Below, in pieces: positions 52,129-61,010 of a stretch of DNA of 64,000 nt. The stretch comes from Agathobaculum butyriciproducens (GTDB lineage: Bacteria > Bacillota > Clostridia > Oscillospirales > Butyricicoccaceae), in contig QEKJ01000010.1 in the NCBI GenBank assembly GCA_003096535.1, positions 1 through 64,000 on the forward strand. The letters run 5' to 3'. A model generated the notes under the pieces. It worked only from the letters and a program-made list of their open reading frames with translations, searched no databases and was not told the DNA's origin. The first letter of the stretch is position 1. Each line of letters opens with the position of its first letter. Made by a program: the position numbers and the translations under genes.

Positions 52129-53387
52129 TAAAGAATTATTCCGCTCTGCACGAGAGTATGCAGACCCGCACGCTGGCAAACGGTCTGCGCATCTGCTATC
52201 TGCCCAAGAAGGGTTTCAGCAAGACCTTCGCCATTCTGGCGACCGATTTCGGTTCGGTGGACGCATCGTTCACCTTTGAGGGTAAGCGGTATGACACGCC
52301 GGCGGGCGTTGCGCACTTCCTTGAGCATAAGATGTTCGAGGATGAGGACGGCAATGCACTGCAGAAATTCGCCCGCACCGGTGCAAGTCCGAACGCGTTC
52401 ACAAGCCACACCATGACGGCGTATCACTTTTCCTGCACCGACCGGTTTGAGGAGAATCTAAAGATTCTGCTTAAATTCGTGTTCACGCCGTACTTCACGG
52501 ATGAAAACGTGGAGAAGGAACGCGGCATTATCAATCAGGAGATCCGCATGGTAGAGGACACACCCAATTGGGAGGTGTTCGTCGGCGCGTATGAGGGCCT
52601 GTACCGCAATCATCCGGTGCGCGTGTCCATTCCGGGCAGCGAGGAGAGCATTTCGCATATTACACCGGAGCTGCTGTACACCTGTCACCGTGCGTTTTAC
52701 AGTCCGAAGAACATGGCACTCGTGGTGTGCGGCACAGCGGACTTCGAGCAGGTATGCCGCATGGCAGAGGAGATTTCACCGAAGGACGCACCCGAGATCG
52801 GTCAGCGTCATTACGGCGAGCGCCGCGCGGAAGTCCATCAGCCGGTTGTGACGCGCAAAATGCAGGTGTCGCTGCCGCAGTGCATGGTCGGCTTTAAGGA
52901 CGAGCCGGTTCCGGCAGGCGAAAGCCGCCTGCGCCGCAGTCTGATCGGTGATCTGGCGGTGCGTATTCTGTGCGGCGATACCTCTCCGCTGTATGCAAAG
53001 CTGTACGAGAAGCGGCTGCTCGGACGCGATTTTGATGTGGATTATTCGCTCATTCCGGATGGTGCATGCGCGATCCTCGGCGGCGAGAGCCGAGATCCGG
53101 CGGCCGTGCGCGAAGCACTTGAGCGGGAGACTGCACGGCTGGCGCAGGAGGGTATCGAGCCGAAGCTGTTCCGCCGCATGAAGAACGCGCTGTACGGCAT
53201 GCGTTTGCGTATGCTGGATGTGCCCGATCTGTATGCACGACAGGAGATCGCGTCTGTTTTTGCGGGTGAGCATTATCTGGATTTTGCCGGGCTGTTTGAC
53301 ACCATCCATGCGGAGGATGTGCAGGAAATGTTCCGCCGTTGGGCACAGCCGAACCGCTCGACCATGTCGGTGGTAGAGCCGAAGTAA
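52125..53387 (+). CDS. yfmH: M16-family zinc protease YfmH
   Basis: 420 residues with the inverted zinc motif HFLEH in GVAHFLEHKMFED and the downstream Glu in ERGIINQEIRM, so this is the catalytic member of the pair. C-terminal M16 inactive domain (about 190-400). Translationally coupled to yfmF and 20 bp before lgt. Confidence 0.95.
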   Translation: MIKNYSALHESMQTRTLANGLRICYLPKKGFSKTFAILATDFGSVDASFTFEGKRYDTPAGVAHFLEHKMFEDEDGNALQKFARTGASPNAFTSHTMTAYHFSCTDRFEENLKILLKFVFTPYFTDENVEKERGIINQEIRMVEDTPNWEVFVGAYEGLYRNHPVRVSIPGSEESISHITPELLYTCHRAFYSPKNMALVVCGTADFEQVCRMAEEISPKDAPEIGQRHYGERRAEVHQPVVTRKMQVSLPQCMVGFKDEPVPAGESRLRRSLIGDLAVRILCGDTSPLYAKLYEKRLLGRDFDVDYSLIPDGACAILGGESRDPAAVREALERETARLAQEGIEPKLFRRMKNALYGMRLRMLDVPDLYARQEIASVFAGEHYLDFAGLFDTIHAEDVQEMFRRWAQPNRSTMSVVEPK

Positions 53388-53407
53388 CGATAGAAAGAAG
53401 AAAGATC

Positions 53408-54241
53408 ATGGAACACGCAATTTCATTTCCGGCGCTCGGACTGGATTTTAACATCAACCGTGTCGCCGTCAATCTGTTCGGCAAGGATATTTACTGGTAT
53501 GGCATTATTATCTGCCTGGGCTTTGTGCTGGCAGCACTGTATGTCAATCGACGGACGAAGGAGTTCGGCGTTACGTCGGACAATCTGATGGACTGCCTGA
53601 TCATCTGTGTGCCGGTCGGCATCATCTGCGCTCGTATTTACTATGTGGCATTTGAATGGGGCTATTACAGCCAGCATCCGAATGAGATCATCGCCATCTG
53701 GAAGGGCGGCATTGCGATTTACGGTGCGGTCATCGGTGTTGTGATTGCACTGGCGGTGTACAGCAGAATTAAGAAACTGTCGTTTGCCAGCCTGTGCGAT
53801 CTGGCGGCGTTCGGTCTGCTGATCGGTCAGTGCATCGGAAGATGGGGCAACTTTGTCAACGGTGAGGCACATGGCGGTGCAACCTCTCTGCCGTGGGGCA
53901 TGAGCATTGACGGCGCTTCTCCGGTGCATCCGACCTTCCTGTATGAGTCGCTGTGGAACTTTGTCGGTTTCCTTGTGCTGCATTTCTATTCGAAGAAGCG
54001 CAAGTTTAAGGGCGAAATGGCGCTGCTGTATGTAGCGTGGTACGGTCTGGGCCGTGCGTGGATCGAGGGCCTGCGGACGGACAGCCTGTATCTCGGCCCG
54101 GTGCGCGTATCGCAGCTGCTGGCCGGCATAAGCTGCATTGCGGCGATTGCTGTGCTGGTGTGCCGATATAAGCGCATCAAGGTCGAGAAGGCATTCTACG
54201 CGCCGGAGCAGGACAAGGCGGACGAGAAAAAAGGCGAATAA
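53408..54241 (+). CDS. lgt: Prolipoprotein diacylglyceryl transferase
   Basis: 277 residues, about seven transmembrane helices. Lgt signature GRWGNFVNGEAHGG contains the essential Arg and Asn, with YGIIICLGFVLAALY at the start and HPTFLYESLWN later. It attaches diacylglycerol to the lipobox Cys of prolipoproteins such as the solute-binding lipoproteins in this window. ATG 53408 has AAAGAAG upstream. Confidence 0.96.
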   Translation: MEHAISFPALGLDFNINRVAVNLFGKDIYWYGIIICLGFVLAALYVNRRTKEFGVTSDNLMDCLIICVPVGIICARIYYVAFEWGYYSQHPNEIIAIWKGGIAIYGAVIGVVIALAVYSRIKKLSFASLCDLAAFGLLIGQCIGRWGNFVNGEAHGGATSLPWGMSIDGASPVHPTFLYESLWNFVGFLVLHFYSKKRKFKGEMALLYVAWYGLGRAWIEGLRTDSLYLGPVRVSQLLAGISCIAAIAVLVCRYKRIKVEKAFYAPEQDKADEKKGE

Positions 54242-54268
54242 CATTTCACGATAAAGGAGAACGACAAT

Positions 54269-55123
54269 ATGAGTGCAGTAAGAATGGACGGCAAGGCACT
54301 GTCTGCGAAGGTGCGCGGTAGCATTCTGGCAGAGACCGAGGCGCTGAAAAAGCAGGGTGTAACGCCGGGGCTGGCGGTTATTATCGTCGGCAACGATCCG
54401 GCGAGCGAGATTTACGTCCGCAATAAGGAGCGCGCCTGCGAGCAGTGCGGCTTTTACAGCGAGAAGTACGCGCTTCCCGAAGAGACCACGCAGGAGGAAC
54501 TGCTCGGTCTGATTGCACAACTGAACGAGAGCCCGGCAATTTCGGGCATCCTGTGCCAGATGCCGGTGCCGAAGCATATTTCCGAGCAGGCGGTCATCGA
54601 CGCCATCGATCCGAAAAAGGACGTGGACGCGTTCCATCCGGTTAATGTCGGCAAGATCATGGTCGGCAATTTTGATTTCGTGCCGTGCACGCCCGCGGGT
54701 GTCATGGAGCTGCTTGACGAGTACAAGATCGACCCGAAGGGCAAGGAGTGCGTCGTAGTCGGCCGCTCGAATATCGTCGGCAAGCCGATGAGCATGCTGC
54801 TGCTGCACCGTCACGGTACGGTTACCATCTGCCACAGCCGCACGCAGGATCTTGCAGAGGTGTGCCGCCGTGCGGATATTCTGGTAGCCGCTGTCGGCAA
54901 GGCAGGCTTTATTACGCCGGATATGGTCAAGGAGGGCGCAGTGGTGATTGACGTGGGCATCAACCGTAACGCCGAGGGCAAAGTCTGCGGCGATGTGGCG
55001 CCGGAGGTTATGGAAAAGGCCTCTTACATGACGCCGGTTCCGGGCGGTGCTGGTCCGATGACCATCACCATGCTGATGAAGAATACGCTCAAGGCGGCAA
55101 AGCTCCAGCACGGCATTCAGTAA
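54269..55123 (+). CDS. folD: Bifunctional methylene-THF dehydrogenase/cyclohydrolase
   Basis: 284 residues. [25 protein letters not shown] holds the Tyr and Lys of the active site, [12 protein letters not shown] and [11 protein letters not shown] follow, then the NADP-binding [17 protein letters not shown] and [15 protein letters not shown]. It interconverts one-carbon folates. AAAGGAGA precedes the ATG. The last gene before the toxin locus. Confidence 0.97.
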   Translation: MSAVRMDGKALSAKVRGSILAETEALKKQGVTPGLAVIIVGNDPASEIYVRNKERACEQCGFYSEKYALPEETTQEELLGLIAQLNESPAISGILCQMPVPKHISEQAVIDAIDPKKDVDAFHPVNVGKIMVGNFDFVPCTPAGVMELLDEYKIDPKGKECVVVGRSNIVGKPMSMLLLHRHGTVTICHSRTQDLAEVCRRADILVAAVGKAGFITPDMVKEGAVVIDVGINRNAEGKVCGDVAPEVMEKASYMTPVPGGAGPMTITMLMKNTLKAAKLQHGIQ

Positions 55124-55130
55124 ACAAAAA

Positions 55131-55167
55131 CCGCCCGTATCCGGGTTGACAATCCGGGTGCGGGCGG
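55131..55167 (+). terminator. Hairpin after folD overlapping a promoter
   Basis: CCGCCCGTATCCGG pairs with CCGGGTGCGGGCGG; the -35 TTGACA of the antisense RNA promoter lies in its loop and the 3' arm is the promoter spacer. Confidence 0.65.
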
Positions 55168-55174
55168 GTATACT
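55146..55174 (+). promoter_or_regulatory. Promoter of the antitoxin RNA
   Basis: TTGACA (55146-55151), 17-bp spacer, TATACT (55169-55174). Confidence 0.8.
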
Positions 55175-55180
55175 AAAGAT

Positions 55181-55274
55181 AACGAAAGGTGCTGCCGGTA
55201 GACGGTCAGCCCCTAAAGAAAACGGAAGAAATAACCGCAATCATTGGGAGTGAGAGGCGGTTATTTCTTCTTTG
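55181..55274 (+). ncRNA. Candidate antitoxin RNA of a type I toxin-antitoxin locus
   Basis: Predicted RNA of about 95 nt from the 55146 promoter to the shared terminator. It overlaps the 3' end of the toxin message by about 45 nt, including the last codons. Its first bases GAAAGGTGCTGCCGGTAG (55184-55201) are repeated at the 5' end of the toxin RNA (55381-55394, minus), showing the two transcripts share an inverted duplication. It contains no ORF. The layout matches par/txpA-ratA-type systems; regulation by pairing is inference. Confidence 0.65.
55225..55270. terminator. Bidirectional terminator shared by toxin and antitoxin RNAs
   Basis: Perfect 14-bp inverted repeat GAAGAAATAACCGC (55225-55238) / GCGGTTATTTCTTC (55257-55270). 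The toxin stop codon lies inside the stem. Confidence 0.85.
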
Positions 55275-55332
55275 GTCCTAAAATACGCTCAATAAGTACA
55301 AGTATCACTACAAGAATTACGAGATATTCCAT
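55261..55332 (-). CDS. Candidate type I toxin: 23-residue hydrophobic peptide
   Basis: A 23-codon ORF: MEY, then an uninterrupted aliphatic helix of Leu/Val/Ile (LVILVVILVLIE), then a basic tail ending GPKKK. This shape (one transmembrane helix plus charged tail) is that of Fst/TxpA/holin-like type I toxins. GGGGGTGG precedes the ATG. The stop lies in the terminator stem. Its own promoter reads toward it and a convergent RNA overlaps it. It is too short for normal gene finding. Membrane action is inferred from the shape. Confidence 0.72.
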   Translation of the reverse strand: MEYLVILVVILVLIERILGPKKK

Positions 55333-55403
55333 AAAACCACCCCCTTTACAGGGGCAAGACTTAACCGCCTACCGCAGGCGCGGCAGCACCTTTCTTAACG
55401 ACA

Positions 55404-55432
55404 AGTATATCAGAAATCGACTGCCTTTGCAA
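55404..55432 (-). promoter_or_regulatory. Promoter of the toxin RNA
   Basis: Minus strand: TTGCAA (55427-55432), 17-bp spacer, TATACT (55404-55409). The leader to ATG 55332 is about 65 nt and can fold (CTGCCGCGCCTGCGGTAGGCGG). Confidence 0.8.
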
Positions 55433-55481
55433 TCCCACCAAATTTCGGCGGGATTGTTTTTATTTTGTAAATTAGAAAAGA

Positions 55482-55510
55482 TTGACCTTTGTCCGGATTC
55501 ATTCTATAAT
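55482..55510 (+). promoter_or_regulatory. Promoter of rpiA
   Basis: TTGACC (55482-55487), 17-bp spacer, TATAAT (55505-55510), 57 bp before the rpiA ATG. Confidence 0.85.
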
Positions 55511-55567
55511 AAAGCTAATGAGTTAACCGCAACATACGGTTTATCACGTCAGGGGAGGACGAATACA

Positions 55568-56245
55568 ATGGATATGAAGAAGCTTGCCGGCGATAAGGCG
55601 GCAGAGTATGTAAAGGACGGCATGGTTGTTGGCCTGGGCACCGGTTCCACTGCGTACCACATGGTAAATGCAGTAGGCGAGATGGTAAAGAACGGCCTGA
55701 AGATTCAGGCGATCCCGACCTCCAAGGCTACCGAGGCGCAGGCTCGTGAACTGGGCATTCCGCTGCTGACCATCGACGAGCTGGATCACGTTGATCTGGC
55801 AATCGACGGCGTAGATGAGATCGACCCGCAGTTCAACGCCATCAAGGGCGGCGGCGGTGCGCTGTACCGCGAGAAGGTCGTTGCATCCATGGCGAAGGAA
55901 GTTATCTGGATCATGGACGAGTCCAAGCTGGTGGACAAGATCGGCGCTTTCCATCTGCCGGTTGAGATCGCACAGTACGGCTCCAAGCAGGCGATGGAGC
56001 GCATGGCAGCTTACGGCTGGAATCCGGTTCTGCGTGTACGCGACGGCAAGACCTTTGTTACCGATAACGGCAACTTTATCGCGGATCTGCACCTCGGCGC
56101 AGGCTTTGACATTCAGGACGTTTACTCCAAGCTGACCGGCATGCTCGGCGTGCTGGAGCATGGTCTGTTCCTCAACATGTGCAAGCGCATGATCGTCGGC
56201 CACTCCAACGGTGAGGTTCAGGTCATCGAAAATCCGTCCAAGTAA
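55568..56245 (+). CDS. rpiA: Ribose-5-phosphate isomerase A
   Basis: 225 residues starting MDMKKLAGDKAAEYV. Motifs VGLGTGSTAYHMV (phosphate binding), DHVDLAIDGVDEIDP (catalytic Asp) and IKGGGGALYREKVVA. It links ribose-5-P and ribulose-5-P in the pentose phosphate pathway. ATG 55568 begins the family-matching N-terminus and has GGGGAGG upstream; an in-frame extension before it covers the toxin locus and is spurious. Confidence 0.97.
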   Translation: MDMKKLAGDKAAEYVKDGMVVGLGTGSTAYHMVNAVGEMVKNGLKIQAIPTSKATEAQARELGIPLLTIDELDHVDLAIDGVDEIDPQFNAIKGGGGALYREKVVASMAKEVIWIMDESKLVDKIGAFHLPVEIAQYGSKQAMERMAAYGWNPVLRVRDGKTFVTDNGNFIADLHLGAGFDIQDVYSKLTGMLGVLEHGLFLNMCKRMIVGHSNGEVQVIENPSK

Positions 56246-56270
56246 GCGCAGCTGAAAGGCAGGAGAATTA

Positions 56271-57188
56271 ATGATGGATCAGAACGATCAGAACGACCGC
56301 TTCGACAGATTCGACCGCTTTGAGCCGGACTTCAGCCGGTTCGAGAGTGCCTCGGACCGTAGTGAGCGCTCGAGCAGCCTCGACCGCAGTGAGCGTCCCG
56401 CACGCACAGGCAGACGTCAGCCGGCACGTCCGGTGCGTTCCGGCATGCGCATGGGCAAAGGCAAGCCGATGCGCAGAGCATCGGTCAAGCTGAACTACCG
56501 CATGGTGCTCTGCATTGCCGTGCTGGTACTGCTTTTGCTGACGATCATCTTCGGCGGACTGTTCAAGTCCCGCGGCAGTAAAATTGCGGACCTGAACTCG
56601 CAGATCGAAACACTGAATAAGGATAAGGACAATCTGTCCGCACAGATTGGTGCGCTGACGCAGGAGAATCAGACCCTGCAGAGCAGCATCACCGCAACGC
56701 TTCCTGCGGCTAAGACCGCAGAGACCAACAGCATCGTGGATCTGATCCCGATGCTGAACGACGGCGTTTATGTAGTACAGAGCACCGGCTCGCAGCTTCG
56801 CTACATCAGCGTTCCAAAGGGCTACCTGCAGGACAAGCTGGGCGAGTACCGCGATGACGCTTCCGGCTATGCCGCCTCCACCGGCGATGCACCGATCTGC
56901 CAGTACTATGTGCTGTTCACCGACCGCGTGATCGGTCTTGCAGAGGGTGACACCGGCTTTGTCAGCACCGACCGCAGCGCAACCGGCTCGACGAGCACGA
57001 TTCCGTCCGGCTTCTATGACTTTGTTGCTTCGTTCTTCAATAACAGCAGCAATACCACGGCTTCCGGCAGCAGTTCGAGCGATAGCAGCAGCTCGGATAG
57101 CAGCTCTGACAGTTCGAGCGACAGCAGTGCGTCCGACAATTCGTCTGACAGCAGCGCTTCTTCCGCATCTGCGGATGCAAACGCATAA
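56271..57188 (+). CDS. Single-pass membrane protein with coiled coil and Ser/Asp-rich tail
   Basis: 305 residues. N-terminal cytoplasmic Arg/Asp repeats (DRFDRFDRFEPDFSRFE), one transmembrane helix (about 81-98; MVLCIAVLVLLLLTIIFGGLF), a coiled coil (about 104-140; LNSQIETLNKDKDNL), a globular external part (about 155-235) and a Ser/Asp repeat tail (SSDSSSSDSSSD). The layout resembles envelope or septal DivIC-like proteins, but I cannot name it. AGGAG precedes a double ATG (56271 or 56274). Confidence 0.7.
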   Translation: MMDQNDQNDRFDRFDRFEPDFSRFESASDRSERSSSLDRSERPARTGRRQPARPVRSGMRMGKGKPMRRASVKLNYRMVLCIAVLVLLLLTIIFGGLFKSRGSKIADLNSQIETLNKDKDNLSAQIGALTQENQTLQSSITATLPAAKTAETNSIVDLIPMLNDGVYVVQSTGSQLRYISVPKGYLQDKLGEYRDDASGYAASTGDAPICQYYVLFTDRVIGLAEGDTGFVSTDRSATGSTSTIPSGFYDFVASFFNNSSNTTASGSSSSDSSSSDSSSDSSSDSSASDNSSDSSASSASADANA

Positions 57189-57223
57189 TCTGCGGAAAAA
57201 TTAAAAAAATCAGAGGCATGGAC

Positions 57224-57252
57224 TTGACAGTTCGTGCCTCTTGTGCTATGCT
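57224..57252 (+). promoter_or_regulatory. Promoter of rplU operon
   Basis: TTGACA (57224-57229), 17-bp spacer, TATGCT (57247-57252). The about 90-nt leader to rplU is where Firmicutes carry the L21 autoregulatory leader; some pairing is visible (AAGCC...GGCTT) but I cannot confirm it. Confidence 0.8.
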
Positions 57253-57349
57253 ATTAAAAGCCGCATTGTGCATAGGCTTTTGTAAGTGTGTATCAAACGA
57301 TGCACCGCCGTGCCAAGCGTGACTCTACAACGAAAGAGAGGGAAAACAT

Positions 57350-57661
57350 ATGTATGCCATTCTGAAAACTGGCGGCAAGCAGTACAAGGTATCCGAGGGC
57401 GACGTAATCTACGTTGAGAAGCTCGGCGTAGAGGACGGTGCTACCGTATTCTTTGACGAGGTTCTGGTAGTAGGCGAGGGTGATTCCATCACCGTAGGCG
57501 CTCCGTACGTTTCCGGCGCGGTTGTAACCGGCACGGTTGAGAAGACCGGCAAGGGCAAGAAGATCAACATCTTCAAGATGAAGCCGAAGAAGGGTTATCG
57601 CCGTCGTCAGGGTCATCGTCAGCCGTACACCAAGGTGACCATCGCGTCCATCAAGGCGTAA
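57350..57661 (+). CDS. rplU: Ribosomal protein bL21
   Basis: 103 residues beginning [14 protein letters not shown] and ending with [19 protein letters not shown], the L21 RNA-binding tail. GAGAGGG precedes the ATG. First gene of rplU-prp-rpmA. Confidence 0.98.
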   Translation: MYAILKTGGKQYKVSEGDVIYVEKLGVEDGATVFFDEVLVVGEGDSITVGAPYVSGAVVTGTVEKTGKGKKINIFKMKPKKGYRRRQGHRQPYTKVTIASIKA

Positions 57662-57665
57662 GACC

Positions 57666-58001
57666 GTGACCAAAGTCACTTTTTCGCTGCAGGAGGATAA
57701 AATCCTCGCGGTAGATATTCTCGGCCACGCAGGCTATGCGGAGGAAGGGGAAGACATCGTTTGCGCAGCGATCTCCAGTGCGGTTATGCTGACGCATGCG
57801 CTGCTGTATGATGTACAGCATATTCCGGTCGATACTCTCATCGAGGATGACGGAGCGCATATCCGCTTTACGTTGCCGAAAGGCGATGTGGAACGCGGAC
57901 AGGATGCACTTTGTGCTCTGAAGCTGCATTTTTCCGAACTGGAACAAAATTATTCTGATTTCTTGAACGTAATGGAGGTGCAAGCAGATGCTGAAGATTA
58001 G
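57666..58001 (+). CDS. prp: Ribosomal-processing cysteine protease Prp
   Basis: 111 residues, GTG start 4 bp after rplU. The catalytic His lies in [11 protein letters not shown] and the Cys in [14 protein letters not shown]. Prp removes the N-terminal extension of L27 in Firmicutes. The following L27 has exactly such an extension. It overlaps rpmA by 14 bp. Confidence 0.94.
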   Translation: MTKVTFSLQEDKILAVDILGHAGYAEEGEDIVCAAISSAVMLTHALLYDVQHIPVDTLIEDDGAHIRFTLPKGDVERGQDALCALKLHFSELEQNYSDFLNVMEVQADAED

Positions 58002-58266
58002 CTTACAGTTTTTCGCTCATAAAAAGGGCGTTGGTTCGACCAAGAACGGTCGTGATTCCGAGTCCAAGCGACTGGGTGTAAAGCGTGCAGACGGTCAGAC
58101 CGTACCGGCAGGCAACATCCTGGTTCGCCAGCGCGGCACCAAGATCCACCCGGGTGTGAATGTTGGCCGCGGTAAGGACGACACCCTGTTCGCAAAGGTT
58201 GAGGGCGTTGTTCGCTTCGAGCGTCTGGGTAAGGACCGCAAGCAGGTTTCCGTTTACCCGCAGTAA
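57988..58266 (+). CDS. rpmA: Ribosomal protein bL27 with cleavable N-terminus
   Basis: 92 residues. It starts [14 protein letters not shown]: the Prp cleavage motif (cut after LQFF) followed by the mature [21 protein letters not shown] terminus that reaches the peptidyl transferase centre. AGGTG precedes the ATG inside prp. Confidence 0.98.
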   Translation: MLKISLQFFAHKKGVGSTKNGRDSESKRLGVKRADGQTVPAGNILVRQRGTKIHPGVNVGRGKDDTLFAKVEGVVRFERLGKDRKQVSVYPQ

Positions 58267-58281
58267 TTATAGCGTTGCGTA

Positions 58282-58570
58282 TAGGGGGCTTCAAAAGCCC
58301 CCTATATTCAAATTCCGGTTCCTTGTGAAACCGAAATTTGATACCCCAACGGCGCCGCACAATGCGGCTGGGTCGGGGTAACAAAACATCCGGCAAAGCT
58401 GGACGTTTTGTTGCGGCACGGAGTGCCGCGATTAAATGATTGCGCCGGAGGCGCAATTCGCTGCGGCGGGCCGATGGCTCGATTTTCCGTTCGGAAAATC
58501 TGCCATGTGGTTGCAGTTTGCAAGCAAACTGGTATTTTATTGTCCCAGACTTCGTCTGGGATTTTGTTGA
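58282..58570 (+). ncRNA. Structured element, copy 2
   Basis: Same order as copy 1: GGGGGC-TTCAAAA-GCCCCC, a stem with GGTTCCTTGTGAAACC and GATACCCC, a C/G hairpin, AACAAAAC...GTTTTGTTGCGGC around TCCGGCAAAGCTGGA, GCGCCGGAGGCGC, a TTTTC/GAAAA hairpin, GTTGCAGTTTGCAAGCAAAC and a last CCCAGAC-TTC-GTCTGGG hairpin with T tail. Stems differ from copy 1 by paired changes (for example A-T in place of G-C in hairpin 1). It fills the rpmA-obgE gap. Confidence 0.7.
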
Positions 58571-58613
58571 TTTTAGATAGATATTACACCTTTGAGAAGA
58601 AAGGAGGACTACC

Positions 58614-59888
58614 ATGTTTATTGATATTGCAAAAATCAAGATCGTATCCGGCAAGGGTGGTGACGGCAAGGTTGGTTTTCACCGCGAAAAGTATGTGGCG
58701 GCCGGCGGTCCGGACGGCGGCGACGGCGGCCGCGGCGGCTCGGTCATCTTCAAGGTAGATGACAATCTGTCCACGCTGCTCGATTTCCGTTACAAGAAAA
58801 AGTATGTTGCGGCTCCCGGTGAGCCGGGCGGCGGCAAGCGCTGCAAGGGCAAGGATGGTGCGGACCTGATCATTCGTGTACCGCGCGGCACGATCATCCG
58901 TGACCAGAAAACCGGTCAGGTCATGAAGGATATGTCCGACAGCGAGCCGTTTGTAGCGGCCAAGGGCGGCAACGGCGGCTGGGGCAACACGCATTTTGCA
59001 ACGCCGACGCGTCAGGCACCGCGTTTTGCCAAGCCGGGTCTGCCGGGTGTCGAGCGCGACATTATCCTTGAGCTGAAGCTGCTGGCCGATGTCGGTCTGG
59101 TCGGCTTCCCGAACGTCGGCAAGTCCACGCTGCTGAGCATGGTCTCGGCGGCGCGTCCGAAGATTGCAAACTACCACTTCACGACTCTGGTGCCCAACCT
59201 CGGTGTGGTTTCGGTCGGTGAGGAGCAGAACTTCGTCATGGCCGACATTCCGGGCATTATCGAGGGCGCGAGCGAGGGTGCCGGTCTGGGCCACGACTTC
59301 CTGCGCCACATTGATCGCTGCCGTCTGCTGCTGCATCTGGTTGACGCGGCAGGCAGTGAGGGCCGCGACCCAATCGACGACATTGAGAAGATCAACGCCG
59401 AGCTTGCCGGTTACAGCGAGTTTCTGGCAGCGCGTCCGCAGATCATTGTTGCCAACAAGACCGACCTGCTGGGCGATGACCGTGAGCCGGTCGAGAAGAT
59501 CCGCAAGTACGCAGAGGAGCGCGGCTTCCTGTTTGCGGAGCTGTCCGCGGCGACCAACCAGGGCGTCAAGGAGCTGATGAATCTGACGTGGCACGAGCTG
59601 CAGCAGCTCCCGCCGGTATTCATCTACGAGCCGGAGTTCGTCGAGGTCGAGGAGAAGGCCGCAACCGAGAACGACTGGACCATCGAGCGCGACGGCGACG
59701 CATACGTTGTCACCGGTGCATGGGTGGACAAGATTATGGGCTCGGTCAACATCGACGACTACGAATCCCGCCAGTATATGGATCGTATGCTCCAGTCTGC
59801 AGGCATTTACGCCAAGCTGGAGGAAATGGGCATCGAGGAGGGCGCTCCGGTCGTGATCGGAGAGTTCGAGTTCGAGTACGTTTATTAA
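58614..59888 (+). CDS. obgE: GTPase Obg
   Basis: 424 residues. Glycine-rich Obg fold (about 1-158; GGDGKVGFHREKYVAAGGPDGGDGGRGG in part), G domain with GFPNVGKSTLL, DIPGIIEGASEG and NKTDLL, and a C-terminal OCT domain (about 345-424). It acts in 50S assembly and stress control. AAAGGAGG precedes the ATG. The rplU-prp-rpmA-obgE order is kept despite the inserted element. Confidence 0.97.
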   Translation: MFIDIAKIKIVSGKGGDGKVGFHREKYVAAGGPDGGDGGRGGSVIFKVDDNLSTLLDFRYKKKYVAAPGEPGGGKRCKGKDGADLIIRVPRGTIIRDQKTGQVMKDMSDSEPFVAAKGGNGGWGNTHFATPTRQAPRFAKPGLPGVERDIILELKLLADVGLVGFPNVGKSTLLSMVSAARPKIANYHFTTLVPNLGVVSVGEEQNFVMADIPGIIEGASEGAGLGHDFLRHIDRCRLLLHLVDAAGSEGRDPIDDIEKINAELAGYSEFLAARPQIIVANKTDLLGDDREPVEKIRKYAEERGFLFAELSAATNQGVKELMNLTWHELQQLPPVFIYEPEFVEVEEKAATENDWTIERDGDAYVVTGAWVDKIMGSVNIDDYESRQYMDRMLQSAGIYAKLEEMGIEEGAPVVIGEFEFEYVY

Positions 59889-59894
59889 AGCGCG

Positions 59895-59926
59895 AAAAAG
59901 AGGACCTTGGGGTCCTCTTTTTTTAT
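59895..59926 (+). terminator. Terminator after obgE
   Basis: AAAAAGAGGACC-TTGG-GGTCCTCTTTTT with a T run. Confidence 0.93.
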
Positions 59927-60067
59927 CGTATATACAGAGTGAAGTGTGGAGAACGTAGTGGGAGTAGCATAATGCAGAATCACTAAAAAATTATATCGTC
60001 CTATGTTCAACTCGCTGAAATAGTGCTACAATTAACTCAGAATGCACAAAAGGGGAGTTGACAAACT

Positions 60068-60973
60068 GTGCAACAACAAAAGAACGATAAAACAACCTGC
60101 CTGTTGCTTGCGCTGACCACGATTTTCTGGGGCAGCCTGTACACGGCAAGCAAGGTACTGCTCGATGTGATTCAGCCGTTCACGCTTCTGTGCCTGCGCT
60201 ACATCATCGCAGCCATTGCCATGACCATCCTGCAGCGCCTTCGCAAACCCGACCCGAACGGAAAGCCGCGCAGGATCAAGGGCGGCGACTGGAAATATGT
60301 TATCATGTTCGGTCTGGGCGGCTATGTGCTGTCCATCGGCTTGCAGCAGTACGGCACCAAGCTGGCGGGCGCATCGCTGGCTTCGCTCATCAACTGCATG
60401 AATCCGATCGCCATCTGCTTTTTCGCTGTTCTGCTGCTGCATGAGCGCATGACGATGAAGAAGGTCGTCTGCATTGTCAGCGCGGTTGCCGGTGCGGTCT
60501 GCATCGTCGGGGGAGACGCCGGCGGCGGTCATATTCTCGGCATAGCGCTTTCGCTCGGTTCGGTGCTGACGTGGAGCGCGCTGAGCGTGTTCATGCGCTC
60601 GTTCTCGCAGAAGTATGACGCGCTGACCGTCACGACTTACGGTATTTACGTTGCCGCTATCGGCACGCTGCCGCTGATGCTCCGCGAGATCATCACCCAC
60701 CCGGAGATGGACTTCCTGCACGCGAAGTACATCCTTGTGCTGTTTTATGTGGCGATTTTCTGCACGACCATTCCGCATTCGCTGTGGAATTACTGTCTCT
60801 CCCGTGCAGAGGCGAGCACCTGTTCTCTGTTTTACCCGATTCAGCCGCTCACCTCGATGGTGCTCGGTGTCCTGCTGCTGAACGAGCATATGACGGTCGG
60901 CTTTATTGCCGGTGCGGTGCTTATCGTGTTCGGTGTGCTGTATTCAACGCTCGGCAAAGAGAAAAACAGATGA
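60068..60973 (+). CDS. EamA-family (DMT) permease
   Basis: 301 residues, ten transmembrane helices in two EamA repeats (about 8-140 and 158-295). Typical sites: TTIFWGSLYTASK, FTLLCLRYIIAA, LASLINCMNPI and the PLTSMVLGVLLLNEH end motif. Drug/metabolite transporter superfamily; substrate unknown. GTG start with GGGGAG upstream. Monocistronic. Confidence 0.92.
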   Translation: MQQQKNDKTTCLLLALTTIFWGSLYTASKVLLDVIQPFTLLCLRYIIAAIAMTILQRLRKPDPNGKPRRIKGGDWKYVIMFGLGGYVLSIGLQQYGTKLAGASLASLINCMNPIAICFFAVLLLHERMTMKKVVCIVSAVAGAVCIVGGDAGGGHILGIALSLGSVLTWSALSVFMRSFSQKYDALTVTTYGIYVAAIGTLPLMLREIITHPEMDFLHAKYILVLFYVAIFCTTIPHSLWNYCLSRAEASTCSLFYPIQPLTSMVLGVLLLNEHMTVGFIAGAVLIVFGVLYSTLGKEKNR

Positions 60974-61010
60974 GCCGCCTCGGCTATGCCCGATGTTACA
61001 GGTTAAGCTG

